Origin: Phytohabitans flavus
GTDB taxonomy: Bacteria > Actinomycetota > Actinomycetes > Mycobacteriales > Micromonosporaceae
NCBI RefSeq assembly: GCF_011764545.1
Contig: NZ_AP022870.1
Span: 3,952,001 to 4,016,000 of the forward strand
Length of the DNA stretch: 64,000 nucleotides
Direction: 5' to 3'
Shown here piece by piece: positions 26,318 through 35,415 of this stretch. The notes beneath the pieces were generated by a model, which saw nothing but the letters and a program-made list of their open reading frames with translations, did not search any database and was not told the DNA's origin. A program made the position numbers and the translations under genes. Within the stretch, counting starts at the first letter, position 1; the number at the start of each line of letters is the position of its first letter.

Positions 26318-27330
26318 TTGTTGTTGCCTCCGGCGAGGATCGGCACCACCTGGTCGATCGCGTACGGGATGCTCAGCACGGTGTTGAACGAGAGCGCCCC
26401 GCCCAGCGGCGGCTCCTCGTACGGCAGGAACGTGGCCCGTCCCTCCTTGGCCACCGCGAGCCCGGCGTAGACCTTGTCCGCCTTGACCCGGGACTCAGCC
26501 GTGGGATCGCCGCTGAGGAAGAGCAGCCGGTCCACGTCGACGAGGTCGAGGCGCTCGGAGCTGACGACGGTGGCGTTCTCCGCGCCGGCGAGCTTCGTGA
26601 TCTCGTCCGGGATCTTGAAGCCGAGCTCGGTCAGGAAGACCGCCTTCGGGTCGCTGCCGGCGAAGACCGCGTACTGGCCGGGCTCGAACGGGTCCACCAC
26701 GGCCGCCGTCTTGCCGGCCCACTCCGGGTGCTGCGTACGCGCGTCCGCGAAGCGCTTGTCGATGCCGGCGATCAGCTCCTTGGCCTCGGCCTCCTTGCCG
26801 AGCGCCTGGCCGATCGCGAGCGTCATGTCCTGCCACGGCGCGGCGTAGTCCGCGTACTTCGCCGGCTGTCCCACCGTGGGCGCGATCTGGGACAGCGTCG
26901 CGTAGTTCTCCTTCGTCATCCCGCTGTACTGGGCCAGGATGAGGTCCGGCTTGAGCGCGGCGATCTTCTCGAAGTTGTACTCGTCCCGCTCGCCGACGAT
27001 CTCCGGCGGGTTGGAGCCCCACAGCGGCTGGGCCCACGGCCACTTGCCGAACGGCTTCTCGCCGAACCAGTCCACCGCGCCGACCGGCTTGGTGCCGAGT
27101 GCGAGTACCGCGTCCTGGTCGCTGAGGCCGAGCGTCACCACGCGGGTGGGCGCCGACTTGATTTCGGTGCTGCCGTACTTGTGCGCCACCGTCACCGGGA
27201 ACGCGTTGGCCGCGGCGGTCGGCGCGGCCCCGTCGCCGGAGCCGGCGGAGTCCGCGGAATCGGAACCGCACGCGCCCAGGGCCAGCGCGGCCGCGAGCGC
27301 GGCGACGAAGGGCAGGCGTGATCGCAACAT
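26314..27330 (-). CDS. ferric-siderophore ABC transporter substrate-binding lipoprotein
   Basis: A 338-residue FecB/FepB-type binding protein. The signal peptide ends in a lipobox (LGAC, Cys21), followed by a Gly/Ser/Asp-rich linker and the two-lobed domain with the typical RVVTLGLSDQDAVLALG and 'IAALKPDLILAQYSG' blocks. It should capture the iron-loaded siderophore at the outer face of the membrane. It lies 32 bases downstream of the monooxygenase and its stop overlaps the NRPS start (GTGA), so receptor and synthetase are coupled. The membrane permease and ATPase of this uptake system are not in the window. Confidence 0.92.
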
Positions 27331-27362
27331 GTCGCTCCTCGAATATCTGTCCGAACAGTCAG

Positions 27363-28646
27363 TCAGGCAGTCGTGTACTGCGGGGCGGCGGCCGGCACCC
27401 CCGCGCCGGCGATCGAGGCCAGGATCTCGGCGGCCCGGATCGCGGTGTTGGAGAGCAACGACGACGTGATGCCGTGTGTGTGCTCGGTGCCGCCCTGCAG
27501 GTAGATGCCGGGTCCCAGCGCGGGATCGGTCACCACCCGGTAGTCCCGCCCCACCCGCAGCCGGCCCGCCTCGTCGCGGTCGCAGGGGCAGGACGCCAGC
27601 AGTGGGCCCGGGTCCGCCGGCCGGTAGCCGGTGGCGTAGATCACCGCGTCGGCGTCGAGCACCGTCCGCTCACCGGTGGCCAGGGACTCCACTGTGGTCC
27701 GTACGCCCGACGCGGTCTCGACCGTGTCCGTGACGCGGGAGACGTTGAACAGCCGCAGCCGCTGCGCGCCGAGCACCTTCTCGCGGTAGACCCGCCGGTA
27801 CAGCTCGTCAATGAGGTCGATGTCCACGACCGAGTAGTTCGTGTTCCCGTGGTAGTCCACAAGGGACTGCTTGACGTCCGCCGGCGCGTCGTAGAAGGCG
27901 TCCACCGCGGCGGGGTCGAAGATGCGGTTGGCGAAGGCGCTGTCGTCGGCCGGGCTGTACCCGTACCGGGCGAAGACCGCGCACACCTCGGCGGCCGGGA
28001 AGCGCTCGTGCAGGAACGCCGCAACCTCGGCCGCGCTCTGCCCCGCCCCGACCACGACGAAACGCTTGCCGCCCTCCAGCTCGGCGGCGCGTTCCAGCAG
28101 GTCACGGTTGTGCCAGACGCGCTCGGACGGCGCCACCTCGGCCGGCATGTGCGGGCGCAGCCCGGTGGCGAACACGAGGTTACGGGCGCGGTAGACGTTG
28201 ACGCCGTCGCGACTGCGGGCGGTCACGTCGAGGTATCCGCCGTCGACCGGCTCCACGCTGATCACCTCGTGGCCGTAGCAGACGAGGTCGTCCACTTTGG
28301 CCGCCGCCCACTCGAGGTAGTCGTGGAACTCCACGCGGAGCGGGAAGAGGTTCTTGTGGTTGATGAAGTCGATCAGCCGGTCCTTGCTGTGCAGGTAGCA
28401 CAGGAACGAGAACTCGCTGGTCGGGTTCCGGAGCGTCACCAGGTCCTTGAGGAACGAGACCTGCATTGTCGCGTCCTCGATCAGCATGCCCCGGTGCCAG
28501 CCGAACCGTGGCTGCCGCTCCAGGAAAACGCCGGTGGTCTTGTCCGGGGATACCGCGTTGTGTTCGGTCAACGCGATCGCCAGTGCGAGGTTCGACGGCC
28601 CGAAGCCGACACCGACGAGGTCGTACACGGGTACCGCCTGCGACAT
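27363..28646 (-). CDS. L-ornithine N5-monooxygenase
   Basis: A 427-residue flavin-dependent N-hydroxylating monooxygenase of the SidA/PvdA/CchB family. Visible motifs: FAD-binding GVGFGPSNLA (residues 12-21), the substrate-side FLKDLVTLRNPTS, NADPH-binding GAGQSAAEVA near residue 200 and the C-terminal ATGY signature near 338. It makes N5-hydroxyornithine, the hydroxamate precursor for the NRPS. It is the first gene of the minus-strand operon and starts 26 bases from the first iron box. Lysine as substrate cannot be excluded by sequence alone, but an A domain with a hydroxyornithine pocket favours ornithine. Confidence 0.93.
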   Translation of the reverse strand: MSQAVPVYDLVGVGFGPSNLALAIALTEHNAVSPDKTTGVFLERQPRFGWHRGMLIEDATMQVSFLKDLVTLRNPTSEFSFLCYLHSKDRLIDFINHKNLFPLRVEFHDYLEWAAAKVDDLVCYGHEVISVEPVDGGYLDVTARSRDGVNVYRARNLVFATGLRPHMPAEVAPSERVWHNRDLLERAAELEGGKRFVVVGAGQSAAEVAAFLHERFPAAEVCAVFARYGYSPADDSAFANRIFDPAAVDAFYDAPADVKQSLVDYHGNTNYSVVDIDLIDELYRRVYREKVLGAQRLRLFNVSRVTDTVETASGVRTTVESLATGERTVLDADAVIYATGYRPADPGPLLASCPCDRDEAGRLRVGRDYRVVTDPALGPGIYLQGGTEHTHGITSSLLSNTAIRAAEILASIAGAGVPAAAPQYTTA

Positions 28647-28671
28647 GCCTGCCCCATCACTCGGTTGCGAC

Positions 28672-28690
28672 TTAGGACAGCCTTGCTTAA
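28672..28690. promoter_or_regulatory. IdeR/DmdR-type iron box 1
   Basis: TTAGGACAGCCTTGCTTAA matches the 19-bp actinobacterial iron-box pattern TTAGGTTAGSCTAACCTAA at most positions. It lies 26 bases upstream of the monooxygenase start, where a bound repressor would block the minus-strand promoter. Confidence 0.8.
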
Positions 28691-28699
28691 GTTACCGTG

Positions 28700-28718
28700 T
28701 TAGGCAAGCCTTGCTTAA
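28700..28718. promoter_or_regulatory. IdeR/DmdR-type iron box 2
   Basis: TTAGGCAAGCCTTGCTTAA is a nearly perfect 19-bp palindrome of the iron-box type, 28 bp centre to centre from box 1. It lies 26 bases upstream of the formyltransferase ATG. The pair lets one iron-sensing repressor control both divergent transcripts. Confidence 0.85.
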
Positions 28719-28743
28719 CTGATCACACTTTGGAGGGCAATCC

Positions 28744-29687
28744 ATGCGGGTCGTGATGTTCGGGTACCAGACCTGGGGGCACCGCACCCTCCAGGCGCTC
28801 CTGGAGTCAGGTCACCAGGTCGTGCTGGTGGTGACCCACCCGAAGAGCGACCACGCGTACGAGAAGATCTGGGACGACTCCGTCGCCGAGCTGGCCGAGA
28901 AGCACGGCGTACCCGTGGAGATCCGCAACCGCCCCGACGAGAGCCTGGTCGAGCGGCTGCGCGAGGTGGAGCCGGACGTCATCGTCGCCACCAACTGGCG
29001 CACCTGGATCCCCCCGGAGATCTTCCGGCTGCCCCGCCTCGGCACCCTCAACGTGCACGACTCGCTGCTGCCCGCGTACGCCGGCTTCGCGCCCTTGATC
29101 TGGGCTTTGATCAACGGCGAGGAGCAGGTCGGCGTGACCGCGCACATGATGGACGACGACCTCGACGCCGGCGACATCGTGCTTCAGCGGGCAGTCCCGG
29201 TCGGGCCGACCGACACGACCACCGACCTCTTCCACCGGACCCTCGATCTCTTCGGACCGATCACTGTGGACGGACTCGCGCTGATCGCAAGCGGACGCAC
29301 CGACTGGGTCAAGCAGGACCGCACCAAGGCCAGCTTCTTCCACAAGCGATCGATCGAGGACAGCCGCATCGACTGGGGCTGGCCCGCTCAGGACATCGAG
29401 CGGCTTGTACGCGCCCAGTCCGACCCGTACCCGAACGCGTTCACGTACCACCGCGGCCAGCGGCTGCGCATCCTGTCGGCATCGGTCTCCGCCGGCCGCT
29501 ACGGCGGCACGCCGGGCCGGATCTTCATCCGGGAGGGGACGGCGTGGTCGTCGTGGCCGGCGCCGACGCCCGGCACGGCCGCAACCACGGCCTTCTCATC
29601 CAGCGGGTACGGCTGGACGACGGCACCGAACTGCCCGCGCTCGACCATTTCACGACCATGGGCGGGTACCTGACCGCGCACCCCTAG
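28744..29687 (+). CDS. N5-hydroxyornithine formyltransferase (apparent frame break)
   Basis: About 314 residues after repair; a methionyl-tRNA formyltransferase homologue of the CchA type. The formyl-tetrahydrofolate transferase core is visible: HDSLLPAYAGFAPL (near residue 104) and MMDDDLDAGDIVLQ (near 136), with a C-terminal domain. Its place in a siderophore cluster indicates formylation of N5-hydroxyornithine. A GGAGG ribosome site lies 7 bases before the ATG. The frame breaks in the G4 run 29535-29538. One added G gives the expected C-terminus (GVVVVAGADARHGRN) and a stop at 29687. It is probably iron-regulated through the boxes just upstream. Confidence 0.9.
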
Positions 29688-29721
29688 CCGCAAGAATCCC
29701 CTAGGGCCGGCCTCCCTTCGC

Positions 29722-29749
29722 TTGACACTCATCTAGCTCTATGTAACAA
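29722..29749 (+). promoter_or_regulatory. candidate promoter for the LuxR-type regulator
   Basis: TTGACA at 29722-29727 is followed after 16 bases by TAACAA (29744-29749), in the most AT-rich stretch of this intergenic region and 36 bases before the regulator ATG. The -10 match is weak. Confidence 0.3.
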
Positions 29750-29785
29750 AGTGGAAACGTAGTCCTGACCGCCGGGGAGGCCGGT

Positions 29786-31077
29786 ATGGGACAGGTTTCG
29801 GCACCGATCGGACATCTGGTACGGGTGGCGATCCGCTCACCCCGGCGCCTGTTCCGGGACACGCTCGCGGTCTGCCTGTCCGGGCAGCCGGAGTTCACGG
29901 TGGTCGGGCACGTCGCCGACGACCCGGCCCTGCTCGGCCTCTGCGACCTCTGTGGACCCGACCTCGTCGTGTACGACGCGGTGGCCGGCGTGGGCGAGGC
30001 GCTGCCCCTCCTGCATACGCTGCGCACCCGCTACGACCGCATCCGGCTCGTCGTGATCTACGAACGGCTCTCCCCCGCCGACATGTCCGGCAGCCGGCAG
30101 GTCGGGGTGGACACGCTGATCCCCTGCTCGCACGGGCTGGACGCGCTGCTCATGCTGCTGCACCAGCACGCCGACACGCTGCGGTCGGGCGTGGCGGTAC
30201 CGGCGCCGGACGGGCTGAGCGCCCAGGAACGGGAGATCATCACGCTCACCGCCGCGGGGCACCCGGTCAGCCGGATCGCCGAGCTGCTCAACATGACGCC
30301 GTTCGCGGTGGAGAACTGCAAGCGGCGGATCTACCAGAAGCTCGCGGTCACCAGCCAGAGCCACGCGATCGCCCGCGCCATCACGCTCGGCCTGGTCAAC
30401 CGGGCACCGCTGCCCCGCCCCGGGTGTACGCGGCCGGCGGCCTCACCCTGGCCGTCCTCTGTGGACCGGATGTGCCCGCCCGGTACGACGTGGCGGTGGC
30501 GCTGCTCGCCCAGCACATCCCGTTCGTCACCGACGGCGGCAACGGCGACGAGGGGCTGGACCTGTGGGACCAGGCCGGCTCGGGCACGGTGCCGGTGATC
30601 CTGGTGGACCCGACGCCGGAGGCCTGGCAGCGGCTCGGTGACGCCCGGGTGCCGATCATGGTGGTGACCAGCCGCCCGATGAGCCGCGGCGAGACACTGG
30701 ACGCGCTCGGCCGGGGCGCGGTGGCCATCGTGGCGGCCGAGCGGATCGCCGAGGCCCTGGTACCGGCCCTCACCCTCGCCGCGGCCGGCCACCTGACCAT
30801 CGACCCGGCCGCGGCGAACTGGCTGATCGCCGCCGCCGGCACCCACGCCGGCGAGGCAGACAGCGGCCTCCCCGAACTGACGATCCGCGAAGGCGACATC
30901 CTCCGCTCGATAGCCGCCGGCCACAGCGTAAGACAAACCGCCAGATCGCTAGGCATAGCAGAGAAGACGGTGGAAAACACCCAAGCCAGACTCTTCCGCA
31001 AGCTAGGCGCCCGAAACCGAGCCGGCGCCCTAGCCACAGCCCACGCGTTAGGCCTGCTAGAACTCCTAGACCCCTAA
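29786..31077 (+). CDS. LuxR-type regulator with two receiver-like/HTH units in tandem (apparent frame break)
   Basis: About 430 residues after repair. The first half has a degenerate receiver-like domain (about 12-130) and a LuxR-type HTH (LSAQEREIITLTAAGHPVSR, near 147). The second half repeats the plan with a region lacking clear phosphorylation residues and a second LuxR HTH (AAGHSVRQTARSLGIAEKTV, near 377). The frame breaks in the GGG run 30422-30424. Adding one G joins the halves at PRPG-VYAAGG, and without it the first half ends in non-coding-like residues. The start has a GGGGAGG site. It lies next to the siderophore genes and may control them together with the iron repressor. Two separate overlapping genes are less likely. 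Confidence 0.75.
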
Positions 31078-31078
31078 C

Positions 31079-31475
31079 TGAGCTACCGCGACGTCCGTCG
31101 TGGTCCAGACCGTCGCTCCCGCGGCCTCACCCTCCGCTGTTTCACAACCCCGCCCCGCCTGCAGGCACCCGCCAGACCGGCGGTGGGCCACCAGTCGGCG
31201 GGCCTCTGGAGCTGGGCGCACCAATGCGCCCGCCCCAACCTTGACTGGCTCGGCGGTCGCGCTGGGTCCATTCAAGGCAGACAGGCGCCCGAAGGGCGCT
31301 CGGTTTGCCTTGATCAATGCTGTTACGGGCGGCCGTCTGGCAGATCGTGGTATTTAGTTGCCTCTCCAGGGGCGGTTCGATACCACGATCTCTCGCGGCA
31401 AGGTCGCTACTGATCACCAACGCCGGGTCGGGGTTTGGGCTTGGACCGCGGACCCGGCAGCGCAGACATCCCATG
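31079..31475. repeat. dispersed intergenic repeat element (copy 2)
   Basis: It begins two bases after the regulator's stop codon with the same 70-bp end as the 2.2-kb element (TGAGCTACCGCGACGTCCGT). It contains the 48-bp palindrome at 31343-31390 and ends in a block (GGTTTGGGCTTGGACCGCGG) shared, inverted, with 57210-57235. Similarity to the 57-kb copy stops near 31468 and resumes near 33046 (GGGGCAAATACCC), so the IS110 element appears to have landed inside this repeat. No coding character is seen. Confidence 0.75.
31343..31390. repeat. 48-bp palindrome GATCGTGGTA...TACCACGATC (copy 2)
   Basis: Same palindrome as at 2735-2782, with centre GCCTCTCCAGGGGC. The flanking CTGGCA and the upstream GTTTGCCTTGATC block are also conserved. 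Confidence 0.75.
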
Positions 31476-31486
31476 TGGATTTGTTG

Positions 31487-32722
31487 TCAAGCGGCAGTGT
31501 CAAGATCTTTTCTGTGGTGTGCCCAGGCGATGTCTTCGCTGTATGGCTTGCCTGTTTTGAGGCATCCGTGGAGGATGCCGACGAGACGGTTGCCGAGCTG
31601 GCGGAGCGCGGCGCGGTGGCCGACGCCTTTGGCCCGGAGTTGGTCGTAGTAGGTGCGGGCGCCTGGTGAGTTGTTCAGTGCGGTGAAGGCCTGCTGGCCG
31701 AGGGCGTCGACCAGCCTGTCGTTGTGGACGTAGCGGGCCAGCACAACCTTCTTCTTGCCGGACTGGCGGGTGATCGGACTGGTCCCGGCGTAGTTCTTGC
31801 GTGCTCTTGCGTCGGCGTAACGCTGTTTGTCGTCGCCGAACTCGGCGAGCACCCGGGCGCCGAGCACGACGCCAAGGCCGGGCTGGCTAAGGTAGACCTC
31901 AGCGTCCGGGTGCTCGGAAAAATGGGCCTCGATCTCCTTACCCATGGTCTTGATCTCGGCGTTGAGGGTGCCCAGGATCGCCACGTGCGCGCGCACGGTC
32001 GCGGCGAAGGCGGTAGCCACTACTGGGGGCTGGCCCAGATGCTCGGCCCGCAACGCGGCCGCGATGGCCTCGGCCTTGGCTGCCCTGCCGTGGCGGCGTG
32101 CGCGCTTGAGCGCTTCGTTGATCCGTTCGGTGCTCAGCGCGGCGGCTGCGGTCGGTTCCGGCGCGGCGCCCAGCAGCTCAAGGGCCTCCGGGGCGGTGAG
32201 ATCGTCGAAGGCGACCAGCGCGGCCGGGAAGAACTCACGCAGCGCGTGACGCAGCCGCAGCATCTGCCGGGTACGGTCCCAAATCAGCGTCTTATGCACA
32301 CGGGACAGGACCTTGACCGCCTCGGCCTGGGCGCTGTCCCCGGCGACCGGGCGCAGCTGGTGGCGGTCGGTGCGCACCATGTCGGCCAAGGCATGTGCGT
32401 CACCGGTGTCGCTCTTGGCACCCGACACACCACGACGCTCACGGTACCGGGCCACCTGCAGCGGATTGATCGCATAAACCTGGTAGCCGGCCGCGATCAG
32501 CGCCTGCACCCACGGGCCGCGGTCGGTCTCGATACCGACCACCACCGTCGCCTCGTCGTCCTCACCCAGGTGCTCGCCGATCATCGCGTGCAGCCGCCCG
32601 ATACCCGCCACACCCTCAGGCAGCTTCGCCCGGCCCAACACCCGGCCCGTCTCGTCTTGCAACTCGACGTCGTGGTGATCCTCCGCCCAGTCATCTCCGA
32701 CGAACAGCAAACTCGACTCCAA
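31487..32722 (-). CDS. IS110-family transposase
   Basis: A 411-residue protein with the N-terminal RuvC-like DEDD catalytic domain (FVGDDWAEDHHDVEL; GIETDRG; KSDTGDAHALADMV) and the C-terminal Transposase_20 domain (YLSQPGLGVVLGARVLAEFG; ARKNYAGTSPITRQSGKKK) containing the conserved serine region. Full length and uninterrupted, so probably active or recently active. Members of this family recombine target and donor DNA guided by a bridge RNA transcribed from the element's untranslated end. Confidence 0.95.
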   Translation of the reverse strand: MESSLLFVGDDWAEDHHDVELQDETGRVLGRAKLPEGVAGIGRLHAMIGEHLGEDDEATVVVGIETDRGPWVQALIAAGYQVYAINPLQVARYRERRGVSGAKSDTGDAHALADMVRTDRHQLRPVAGDSAQAEAVKVLSRVHKTLIWDRTRQMLRLRHALREFFPAALVAFDDLTAPEALELLGAAPEPTAAAALSTERINEALKRARRHGRAAKAEAIAAALRAEHLGQPPVVATAFAATVRAHVAILGTLNAEIKTMGKEIEAHFSEHPDAEVYLSQPGLGVVLGARVLAEFGDDKQRYADARARKNYAGTSPITRQSGKKKVVLARYVHNDRLVDALGQQAFTALNNSPGARTYYDQLRAKGVGHRAALRQLGNRLVGILHGCLKTGKPYSEDIAWAHHRKDLDTAA

Positions 32723-32960
32723 TCCATAGCGGACAGATCTGCTCCGGCGAGCCTGCGGAGAACTACCAGCGACCTAATAAACGAGTGCTCACGCCACAGT
32801 CAGCGAGGCACGACATCCCATCAGCGGTCCTGTCTCCCGACCACCAACGGGGGCACGATCTGCGCTGAGGACTCAACGTCCTGGTCAGGGAAGTGCTCAC
32901 CCGCCGGCGGCTACCGGAGCCGAGTATGACTGCCGCCCTACCCGGTTGCTCTTATTAGGT
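32723..32960 (-). ncRNA. candidate bridge-RNA region of the IS110 element
   Basis: This untranslated stretch precedes the transposase, where IS110 elements encode the structured bridge RNA that pairs with target and donor DNA. It has no coding frame, several short inverted repeats and two copies of GTGCTCAC. The location follows family knowledge. The fold and the guide loops were not resolved here. Confidence 0.4.
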
Positions 32961-33102
32961 CGGGGATCTCGGCGAGCGCCAGCGAGCCGCCGACCTGCGC
33001 GGTGCCCGCGGGAGCATACGGCCCGCAACTGACGCGGACCGGGGCAAATACCCGCCTAAAGAAATCGACCGTAACCCCGAGCCCGAAAAACATCTATCCC
33101 CG

Positions 33103-33162
33103 TCGATCAGGGAGTTGGTGGGCGTGTCGGGCGGCGCGCCACTCCACGAAGTCCCTGATCAA
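33103..33162. repeat. 60-bp palindromic repeat (copy 1)
   Basis: It begins TCGATCAGGGAGTTGGTGGG and ends CCACGAAGTCCCTGATCAA, with arms pairing over about 20 bp. The same 60-bp unit is found at 53987-54046 and 55831-55890. It sits downstream of the IscA-like gene and could end transcription in both directions. Confidence 0.8.
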
Positions 33163-33187
33163 CCCGGCCGGCCGAAAGCGGAGCGCG

Positions 33188-33212
33188 GGGCCCGCGGCTG
33201 GGCCGCGGGCCC
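33188..33212 (-). terminator. GC-rich hairpin after the IscA-like gene
   Basis: Arms GGGCCCGCGG (33188-33197) and its complement (33203-33212) with a 5-base loop lie 8 bases past the stop codon of the minus-strand IscA-like gene. There is no T-tract, so it is a weak terminator call. Confidence 0.5.
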
Positions 33213-33219
33213 TCCGGGG

Positions 33220-33501
33220 TCAGGGTTGCTCGCCCACGGCGAACTGGACCGCGCCGTTCGAGTCGACCGCCGCGTCCAGCGACTTGTCGTCCAGGATGCG
33301 GGCCGCCTCGGTCTCCAGGAACACGCGCGCGCCTGCCTCGTCGCGGACCTCGTCGCCCTCCATTGGCTCGGCCGCGAGCGTGAGCATGAGCGCGCCCTGG
33401 GTGGCGTCCGTGGCGATGCGCAGGCCGGCGCCCTCGGGCACCTGCGGCTGTTCGGTGAGGTTACGGATCACCGCCACCGCGTTGTCGGTCAGCGTGAGCA
33501 T
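33220..33501 (-). CDS. HesB/IscA-like protein lacking cysteines
   Basis: A 93-residue protein with the A-type carrier fold pattern (MLTLTDNAVAVIRNLTE; GAGLRIATD; VFLETEAARILDDKSLDAAV). True IscA/ErpA proteins bind iron-sulfur clusters through three cysteines, but this protein has none, so it cannot act in the same way. Such Cys-free HesB-like proteins occur in actinobacteria with unknown function. The start ATG has a GGAGGGAGC site. It is monocistronic on the minus strand. Confidence 0.8.
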   Translation of the reverse strand: MLTLTDNAVAVIRNLTEQPQVPEGAGLRIATDATQGALMLTLAAEPMEGDEVRDEAGARVFLETEAARILDDKSLDAAVDSNGAVQFAVGEQP

Positions 33502-33777
33502 CGGAAGCTCCCTCCAGTTTTTCTGCGTGCGACGTCTTCTTCTGCATGCAGCGTCCCGCCCGCCATACCCAGGGATCCGCCGACCGAACCTCGTCTTGAC
33601 GACATCGATATGCCACTTTCGGCGGCGAAAGGCCCAGTGAACATCCTATGTCCGACACCTTCCGTCTCGCGCCACCAGCGGCGACAGGGGCGACATCGGC
33701 CAACTCCCGCCGATCCGCGAACGTATCGCGCGAGTCCCGCACCCCTGATCGCCTACTCGCGGGCGTAGCATCGGGCC

Positions 33778-34092
33778 GTGAACCGCGGTGAGGTGTGGAC
33801 CATCGGCGACCGCACTGATCTGCGGTACCGGGTTGTCGTGCTCTCCGGCGACACGCACAACGAGCGTGCCAACGCCGCCCCCTACTGCGCACCTGTCGTG
33901 CGGCAGCGTGGCACCACGGACCTTCCGCCGTTCGCGGTGCCGCTCTCGGAGACCGACCCCGTCTCGGGCGTGGTCGTGGTCAACCGCATGCGCCGCCTCC
34001 CGGTGACGGCCGGCGCCGAGCGGCTCGGCATGATCACGGGCGCCAGCCTGTCTCGGGTGGACGACGCGCTGCGCAGCCTCTTCGAGCTGTGA
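33778..34092 (+). CDS. MazF/PemK-like toxin-family protein
   Basis: A 104-residue protein with the PemK/MazF barrel pattern: RGEVWTIGD, RYRVVVLSGD and RMRRLPVTAGAERLGMIT. Family members cut RNA. The start is GTG at 33778. No antitoxin frame was found on either side. The gene ends only 7 bases before the convergent end of the next gene. It may be an orphan toxin or a harmless descendant. Confidence 0.75.
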   Translation: MNRGEVWTIGDRTDLRYRVVVLSGDTHNERANAAPYCAPVVRQRGTTDLPPFAVPLSETDPVSGVVVVNRMRRLPVTAGAERLGMITGASLSRVDDALRSLFEL

Positions 34093-34099
34093 GCGGCGG

Positions 34100-35415
34100 T
34101 CAGCAGCGCCACATCAGCAGCTCGGCGGCGGCGCCCTTGCTGATGCGTTCCTTCGCGCGCGCGTCGACTCCCGTACCCAGCGGGACGCGCTCGCCGTACA
34201 GGCGGCGGTTGTCGTCGCTCAGCGCGGTCGGGTAGCCGTCGGCCGGGCCGGGTAGCGCGGTCGTCCTGCCGTCCGGCGAGACGACCGCGGGGCCGCCGTC
34301 GCCGGGCACGGCCACCCAGCCGGACGCGTTCACCGCGGTCGCCGGCGTCGTGCGGGCGGGCCAGTGGGTGACCTTGCCGGTGCGCAGGTCCCAGCGGGCC
34401 GGCACGGTGATCACCTTGCCGCCCGTGGCCGTGCCGGGCATGTCCAGCACCTTCCGGTCCGGCTCGGTGCCCTGCACGCGCGGGGCGACCGGGCGCTTGG
34501 AGGCGACGACCTCCGCGCTCAGGCCGACCCAGCCCGCGGCCCAGCCGCCGCGCACGGCCAGGGCCTGCCCGGTAGCCGCGCCCGGAGGCAGCTCCAGCGT
34601 GCGGCCGCTGCCGTTGACGTGCCAGGCGTACGGCGCGAAGCCCGTGCCGCGGGTACCGACCACCGTGCCGTCCCCGCCCACGCCCGAGCCGCGCACGTCG
34701 GCGGGCTTGGTGACCAGCACCGGCTTCTCCAGCGGCTCGGCATACGCCCAGGACACCACCGCGAACCGCATGCCGCGCCAGGCCTCGCCGGTCACGTCAC
34801 CGCGCTCGTCGACGGAGAGCGGCACCCACCAGTCGTACCCGGTCACCGGGGCCAGCTTGACCACGTGGCGGTCGCGGTAGATCCAGGCCATCGGGGCACC
34901 GCCGTCCGAGCTTGAGGTGCCGACCACGACGCCGGCGGAGTTGACCGCGCGGGGCTGGGCGTTGCCGCCGGCGCCGGGCAGCACGGTGGGCTCGCCGTCG
35001 GTCCAGAGCACCGGGCGGATCGTGCCGTCGGGCTGGACGAGGCTCGCCGCCGCGTACCGGCCGGTGGGGTCGGCGACCACCTCCCCGCTCAGGACGCCCT
35101 TGCCGGGCGGCGCCGGCAGCACCGATACCGTGCACGCGCTGAACGGCGCCGGCGCCGGCGCCGGCATCCCGGTCACCGTCTCACCGATCGGCGCCGCCCG
35201 GTCGCCGTCGCCGCTGCGGCCCAGCACCTGCCCCGCCACGGCCGTGCCGGCCAGCGCGAAGGCGGTCGCGGCGGCGACGGCCGCGTACCGCCGGCGGCGC
35301 CGCTGCACTCCCCGGCCTCGATGGCCCGCGCCAGGTCCGCGTGGGCCGGCGGCACGTGGGCGCTCTCCAGCAGCACGCGAACGTCGTCCGCCCGCTCCTC
35401 GTCCTCATTGCTCAC
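34100..35415 (-). CDS. membrane-anchored partner of the ECF sigma factor (apparent frame break)
   Basis: About 438 residues after repair. A short cytoplasmic N-terminus (SNEDEERADDVRVLLESA) leads to one membrane helix (YAAVAAATAFALAGTAV) and a large extracytoplasmic domain of repeated beta motifs (SAGVVVGTSSSDGG; GDGTVVGTRGTG; NASGWVAVPGDGG) suggestive of a propeller. The frame breaks in the C4 run 35310-35313. One added base joins the N-terminal part to the membrane helix. The GTG start overlaps the stop of the sigma gene (GTGA). By position and layout it is a candidate anti-sigma factor or sensor, though no classical zinc-binding anti-sigma motif is seen. Confidence 0.75.

Larger units (their letters stand above)
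31487..32960 (-). mobile_element. IS110-family insertion sequence (ends approximate)
   Basis: It comprises an IS110-family transposase gene and a 5' untranslated leader of about 240 bases, as usual for this family. IS110 elements have no terminal inverted repeats, so the ends are not visible directly. The bounds are set by the coding region and by comparison with the uninterrupted repeat at 57 kb, which places the insertion between about 31470 and 33045. A short inverted match (CGACCTAATAA near 32770; TTATTAGGTCG near 32951) lies in the leader. Confidence 0.7.

Noticed and set aside
30424..31077. Separate second LuxR gene starting at GTG 30424
   Set aside because: The first frame would then end in 60 residues of non-coding character; one added G joins both halves cleanly.
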